Shown here: positions 31,132 through 33,732 of the stretch, piece by piece
Layout: every line of letters begins with the position of its first letter
Position numbering within the stretch: the stretch's first letter is position 1
Origin: a virus
DNA: 33,732 bases
Direction: 5' to 3' (one strand)
IMG/VR virus record: IMGVR_UViG_3300035698_013211
Coordinates: 1 to 33,732 of that record
Position numbers and translations under genes: made by a program
The notes under the pieces: generated by a model
What the model saw: the letters and a program-made list of their open reading frames with translations, nothing else
What the model was told of the DNA's origin: nothing
The model's database searches: none

Positions 31132-31341
31132 CTATCTATGCGCCATAGCCACTAGCTGATCGTTTGCCCTAGCCAGTCTAGCCACACCCCCAGTAAGCGT
31201 GGCGACTCTCTTTTGCAGTTCCCGTTTTTCCGTCTCTGTCTCGCTTAACCGTTCCTGAGCCGTTGCAAGACTGATTTTCAGATTTATAACTTTTTCCCCC
31301 AGGGCGTTTTTTGCGTTCTGTAACCTCTGTTCTCTGCTCAT
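31132..31341 (-). CDS. Small coiled-coil protein
   Basis: A 69-residue protein, almost wholly a coiled coil (LGEKVINLKISLATAQERLS through EKRELQKRVATLTGGVARLA). GGGGGAG precedes ATG 31341, and it starts directly after the previous gene. It resembles small early phage proteins of unknown function; a partner-binding role is likely from structure only. Confidence 0.55.
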   Translation of the reverse strand: MSREQRLQNAKNALGEKVINLKISLATAQERLSETETEKRELQKRVATLTGGVARLARANDQLVAMAHR

Positions 31342-31342
31342 A

Positions 31343-31747
31343 TCACTCCCCCATTAGAAATCTTATGTCCTGAACGTCTCCAAGGCTAACCGGAACAGCG
31401 TGGATAACTTTAGCCGTTTCGGGTTCTGGTTCCGGATCAGGAATCAGCGCCCATTTAGTAACATTTTCTATTCGCTCTACTACACTATCAGCCCATCCCG
31501 TATAGACTAGGTCATACTCGCTAGCCGCTTGAATTTCCCTAGCGCTGATCCAGCGCTCCAGATATTCTATAGCTTCTATATAATCCCAGTGGGCATCAAA
31601 TTTTTCATAGGTTCCCTCTATTCCATCCCACTTCCAGGAACAACAAATCTTGTTTTTTGCGTTTGTAGATACCTCAGCGGAAAACCCCTCATCAGTTTCA
31701 TTGATCGCCCTTGCCAGTTTGTCTAAATCTGTCGTATACCGTCTCAT
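31343..31747 (-). CDS. Early hypothetical protein, first leftward gene
   Basis: A 134-residue acidic protein with a strong site (AAGGAGGTAG) before ATG 31747. It contains SWKWDGIEGTYEKFDAHWDY and YLERWISAREIQAASEYDLV, and a Pro/Glu stretch (PDPEPEPETAK) before the C-terminus. No family recognised. As first gene of the leftward operon, just after a terminator and operator-like site, it may be a regulator or host-takeover factor, but the sequence does not show this. Confidence 0.6.
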   Translation of the reverse strand: MRRYTTDLDKLARAINETDEGFSAEVSTNAKNKICCSWKWDGIEGTYEKFDAHWDYIEAIEYLERWISAREIQAASEYDLVYTGWADSVVERIENVTKWALIPDPEPEPETAKVIHAVPVSLGDVQDIRFLMGE

Positions 31748-31761
31748 TTACTACCTCCTTA

Positions 31762-31783
31762 CTTACTTAACATCATAAGTAAG
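31762..31783. promoter_or_regulatory. Operator-like inverted repeat at head of leftward operon
   Basis: CTTACTTA-acatca-TAAGTAAG, a perfect 8-bp inverted repeat with a 6-bp spacer, lies immediately upstream of the ribosome site of the 31343-31747 gene. The site at 32148-32169 has the same half-site length and spacing. Confidence 0.6.
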
Positions 31784-31791
31784 CATAGTAT

Positions 31792-31822
31792 GAAAAAAGA
31801 GTGGCGCCGCTCATAGCGCCAC
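31792..31822 (-). terminator. tL1-like terminator in leftward leader
   Basis: GTGGCGC-TATGAGCG-GCGCCAC on the minus strand, then TC and six T residues. It lies about 340 nt downstream of the leftward promoter and before the first leftward gene, so early genes can be expressed only by read-through. Confidence 0.75.
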
Positions 31823-32158
31823 CCTAAGAGAAAAAGAACACTACCATATTTGGTCAAACCCCTGTTCCTGTTCTGGAACTTACACCCACGCCGCCAGGGT
31901 TTAACCATGTGGGCGTTATTTATCCGATTTAACTGAGTTCTGTTTTTGGTTAGTCGCTGGAACCTCATGGCGTGGATCGTGTCGCTCATTCCAGCGATCC
32001 GCTAGCGCCTGTCACCAGGTCGTTTTCTAGCAGATCAGAACCTTCCCGTTTTTCCTCGCCGGTACTAGAAATCCTCAATTTCTTTCGGGCTAGCACCAGA
32101 GAGCGCCGAACCAGGAGCGGCGCTTTGTTCCCCCGTTGGGAACGCCTTACTTGATTAC
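31823..32158 (-). other. Leftward leader, about 340 nt, structured
   Basis: Between the putative leftward start site and the terminator there is no convincing large gene. It holds two hairpins near its 5' end: GTTCCC/GGGAAC at about 32124-32141 and AGCGCCG/CGGCGCT near 32101-32123. Two weak small frames exist on the minus strand: one ending with TGA at 31986 (including EEKREGSDLLENDLVTG), and one starting ATG 31989 that overlaps it as ATGA and is basic (RFQRLTKNRTQLNR, then PWRRGCKFQNRNR). An N-like antiterminator or cis-acting antitermination RNA would suit the context; neither is proven. Confidence 0.4.
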
Positions 32159-32169
32159 GTTATTAAGTA
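32148..32169. promoter_or_regulatory. Operator-like site overlapping the leftward promoter
   Basis: TACTTGAT-tacgtt-ATTAAGTA: half-sites match at 7 of 8 positions with a 6-bp spacer, the same geometry as the site at 31762. It covers most of the -10 element and the start region of the leftward promoter, so a bound repressor would block it. Confidence 0.6.
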
Positions 32170-32194
32170 TACCATGAGTCATAACCTTTGTCAA
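32166..32194 (-). promoter_or_regulatory. Leftward early promoter (PL-like)
   Basis: On the minus strand TTGACA (32194-32189), 17 bp, TATACT (32171-32166): a near-consensus sigma70 promoter firing toward the early genes. Confidence 0.88.
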
Positions 32195-32237
32195 GGAAAA
32201 TATAATACTGTAAACCCGCATAAACACTGGGTTTATA

Positions 32238-32275
32238 AAAAAAAGACACTAACGCCGCCGCCGATGTCTTTTTTT
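32238..32275. terminator. Bidirectional terminator-like hairpin between the divergent promoters
   Basis: AAAAAAAGACA pairs with TGTCTTTTTTT (11 bp) around a 16-nt GC-rich loop, giving a T-run on either strand. A second 7-bp inverted repeat (TAAACCC/GGGTTTA) lies just to the left (about 32211-32235). They may insulate the two promoters from stray transcription. Confidence 0.6.
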
Positions 32276-32302
32276 GTCAGGCCTTACAAGGGCAATAACA
32301 GC

Positions 32303-32331
32303 TTGACATTCACTTTTTGACATGATATACT
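32303..32331 (+). promoter_or_regulatory. Rightward promoter (PR-like)
   Basis: TTGACA (32303-32308), 17 bp, TATACT (32326-32331) on the plus strand. A second TTGACA lies at 32317. It drives the HTH and replication genes. Confidence 0.88.
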
Positions 32332-32340
32332 TAATTAAGT
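32329..32340. promoter_or_regulatory. Operator-like palindrome overlapping the rightward promoter
   Basis: ACTTAATTAAGT is a perfect 12-bp palindrome that begins in the -10 element and covers the expected start site. It shares the ACTTA/TAAGT half-sites of the leftward operator, without its 6-bp spacer. Confidence 0.55.
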
Positions 32341-32424
32341 TTGTAAAAGCGTGTTTTTACTTCTTCTACGGAATCCAGAAAGCGGGGAAATACGGTAGTA
32401 CAATAAACATGAGAGGGTAGAATA

Positions 32425-32811
32425 ATGGACCACAGGGCAGGAAACGTAATAATAGCGGCTAGAAATAAAAAAGGGTGGGATCAGCAAAAACTCGCTAGAG
32501 AAACAGGGCTAAAGGGAACTACTATTTCCAGATACGAAAACAACAAAGCCCCCATCACGTGGGAAAAAGCGGAGCTACTGGCTCAAACACTCGGAATAAA
32601 TATGGAATATATGGTCATGTTATCTTTTTGCGATTGGGGAATCAATGACAAACTCCGTGGAGTATATGAGAAATACCCCCGAATTAAACGGCTGATCAAT
32701 ATGTTTGATAGTGTGGTGGGTGATTGTCTGGACGATATGGAACAGGAAAACAGAGAAAACCAGCGGAATCACTTAAGCGTGGTAAATATTGACAAAAAAG
32801 GCAAAACATGA
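32425..32811 (+). CDS. XRE-family HTH regulator (Cro/CI-type)
   Basis: A 128-residue protein. The HTH occupies residues about 8-62: NVIIAARNKKGWDQQKLARE, TGLKGTTISRYENNKAPITW (recognition helix GTTISRYEN) and AELLAQTLGINMEYMV. The C-terminal half is helical (KYPRIKRLINMFDSVVGDCL) and polar, without a LexA-type peptidase domain, so it is Cro-like or a short repressor. AGAGGG precedes ATG 32425. It is the first gene from the rightward promoter, whose start region holds a palindrome, so autoregulation and control of both divergent promoters are likely. Confidence 0.88.
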   Translation: MDHRAGNVIIAARNKKGWDQQKLARETGLKGTTISRYENNKAPITWEKAELLAQTLGINMEYMVMLSFCDWGINDKLRGVYEKYPRIKRLINMFDSVVGDCLDDMEQENRENQRNHLSVVNIDKKGKT

Positions 32812-32834
32812 TAGACTAAAATTACTGAAATCAG

Positions 32835-32868
32835 GAAAGCGGAATAGGCATATTCCGGCTTTCTTCTT
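32835..32868 (+). terminator. Terminator after the HTH gene (tR1-like position)
   Basis: GAAAGC-GGAATA pairs with TATTCC-(G)-GCTTTC around GGCA, 12 bp with one bulged G, followed by TTCTT. It lies between the HTH gene and the replication gene, as tR1 lies between cro and O in lambda. Confidence 0.65.
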
Positions 32869-32877
32869 AACTTACCT

Positions 32878-32928
32878 AATTTAGCTCCTATGTTCTGTTG
32901 TTCGTGGGAGCTAAATTTACAACAGAGG
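32878..32928 (+). promoter_or_regulatory. Structured leader that can mask the ribosome site of the replication gene
   Basis: Stem 1 pairs AATTTAGCTCC (32878-32888) with GGAGCTAAATT (32907-32917). Its loop contains TCTGTTGT (32894-32901), which is exactly complementary to ACAACAGA (32919-32926), and that segment includes the Shine-Dalgarno AGAGG (32924-32928) of the next gene. It can therefore form either a pseudoknot or a competing hairpin that hides the ribosome site. Confidence 0.6.
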
Positions 32929-32935
32929 TAAAAAA

Positions 32936-33664
32936 ATGGAAAACATTATGGACACCCATTTTGATATAATGCCCAGGGATTTAAGAAAAGCGCTAGCAGA
33001 ACGAAAGCCCTCAGAATTTGCTATATTATATTTTATTACAGAAAAAACCCTCGGCTATGGGAAAGTTTGGGATAAAATACCCCTCAGTCAATACGAAACA
33101 GGAACAGGACTAGATCGCAAAACTATCACGAAAGGGCTAAACGCCCTGGAGCTAAATGGCTGGATCAGAATAGACAAAACCGATCAGACATTCTCATATT
33201 CCCTTGCCATGTCTCCAGAAGTGGGGGAAAAATTCCCCCGAACTCTAAAGACTACTGGGGGAAAAATTCCCCCGAACTCGGTGGAAAAATTCCCCCAAGA
33301 TCGAAAAAACTCGGGGGAAAATTTCCCCCCTCAAGAAGAGATCAAGAAAGAAAAGAAAAGAAAAGAAGAAGATCAAGTAAGCGTAAGTATACAAGATAAG
33401 ATAGAGCCTCGAAGCAAAAAAAACGCCTCAAGTCCTCTAATTGTTTTTAGTGGGTATGAACTCAGAAACAGAGCCTGGGAGCCAAAAGGTAGAACGAAAA
33501 CGATCAACGTTCAAATACGTAATGGCTTAAAACCAGATAAAGAATTAACAGCCTATTGGATGCAAAACAACTATACCGAACTCCTGGACTATTACAGAAC
33601 GTACGACAGAACGCACGAAAAAGGCCCAAACAGCGCCTTTAAGGTTCTCTCTAGTACAGAGTAG
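32936..33664 (+). CDS. Replication initiator, lambda O-like organisation
   Basis: A 242-residue protein. The N-terminal 85 residues form a winged helix: FDIMPRDLRKALAERKPSEF, TEKTLGYGKVWDKIPLSQYE and TGLDRKTITKGLNALELNGW, then IRIDKTD, the pattern of phage replication protein O-type domains that bind origin iterons. A low-complexity middle (about 95-145) is encoded by iterons and an A-rich tract and ends in a Lys/Glu-rich run. The C-terminal part (TKTINVQIRNGLKPDKELTA then YWMQNNYTELLDYY) could recruit the helicase or loader. AGAGG precedes ATG 32936. The window ends 68 bases after the stop. Confidence 0.75.
   Translation: MENIMDTHFDIMPRDLRKALAERKPSEFAILYFITEKTLGYGKVWDKIPLSQYETGTGLDRKTITKGLNALELNGWIRIDKTDQTFSYSLAMSPEVGEKFPRTLKTTGGKIPPNSVEKFPQDRKNSGENFPPQEEIKKEKKRKEEDQVSVSIQDKIEPRSKKNASSPLIVFSGYELRNRAWEPKGRTKTINVQIRNGLKPDKELTAYWMQNNYTELLDYYRTYDRTHEKGPNSAFKVLSSTE
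33223..33329 (+). repeat. Four palindromic iterons inside the replication gene (origin)
   Basis: GGGGGAAAAATTCCCCC at 33223-33239 and 33257-33273, GGTGGAAAAATTCCCCC at 33280-33296 and GGGGGAAAATTTCCCCC at 33313-33329. Starts are 34, 23 and 33 bp apart, near whole helical turns. In lambda four iterons lie in the middle of the O gene beside an A-rich tract; the layout here is the same. Confidence 0.85.
33333..33378 (+). other. A-rich purine tract next to iterons (likely unwinding element)
   Basis: Directly after the fourth iteron comes a stretch almost free of pyrimidines on the plus strand (mostly AAG and AAAG repeats with two ATC interruptions). It encodes the Lys/Glu-rich run of the O-like protein. 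Placed as the A-rich asymmetric region that melts first in lambda ori. Confidence 0.6.
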
Positions 33665-33732
33665 CATTTCTTTCCTGAAAGTCGCCTGTGGGCAAACCTC
33701 GTGCGTTTTAGAGCCTGTTTGATAATTACTGC

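Noticed and set aside
31759-31989. Minus-strand 76-codon frame as a full gene
   Set aside because: It runs through the terminator hairpin, the operator-like repeat and almost to the next ribosome site; its own site is weak. Only noted as a weak basic frame in the leader.
32425-32811. Full CI-type repressor
   Set aside because: Only 128 residues with no LexA-like peptidase or clear dimerisation domain; Cro-like is the safer call.

Overview
This window is most of the genome of a tailed dsDNA phage (Caudoviricetes), apparently a siphovirus: it has a TP901-type tape measure protein, a DUF3168-type tail completion protein, an HK97-gp10-like protein and an SPP1-type portal. The host cannot be named from sequence. 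Two near-perfect sigma70 promoters (TTGACA, 17 bp, TATACT) and consistently strong Shine-Dalgarno sequences (often AGGGGGAA) point to a bacterium. The left end cuts through a LamG tail gene. No integrase, complete endolysin, helicase or polymerase is present, so either the genome is incomplete or the phage relies on its host.

Layout. Almost all genes lie on the minus strand and read right to left. A lambda-like control region (about 31750-32430) carries divergent promoters, each overlapped by an inverted-repeat operator-like site. The rightward arm encodes a Cro/CI-type HTH protein (32425-32811), a terminator, a structured leader and an O-like replication protein (32936-33664). That gene contains four palindromic iterons followed by an A-rich purine tract, which is the architecture of lambda ori. 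The leftward arm starts with a leader and a tL1-like terminator. Next come early genes: an ERF annealing protein, a metallophosphoesterase with an N-terminal SANT/Myb-like domain, a beta-class DNA methyltransferase, a Holliday-resolvase-like nuclease and a SpoVG-like protein with an SSB-type acidic tail.

Middle regulators (23438-24964) are a protein with two HTHs followed by two small genes that resemble sigma70 region 4 and region 2 on separate polypeptides. A strong terminator follows, then the late genes: a small terminase candidate, a membrane protein, an SGNH-like protein, the large terminase, a winged-helix protein, two tiny membrane peptides, five helically phased repeats, a tRNA-Thr and a degenerate tRNA-like element. 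After these come portal, minor head protein, scaffold, major capsid, a Ser/Thr/Ala-rich structural protein, neck proteins, a glycosyltransferase plus methyltransferase cassette, tail completion proteins, tail tube, tail chaperones with a -1 frameshift signal, tape measure and a LamG protein.

How the parts fit (inference): the HTH protein at 32425 acts on the divergent promoters. Early products replicate and recombine the genome from the origin in the O-like gene. The sigma-like pair and the two-HTH protein then switch on the late genes. Terminator-like hairpins after the capsid, the 13027 gene and the tail tube gene probably set structural protein ratios. The glycosyltransferase and methyltransferase probably decorate a virion protein or host glycan.
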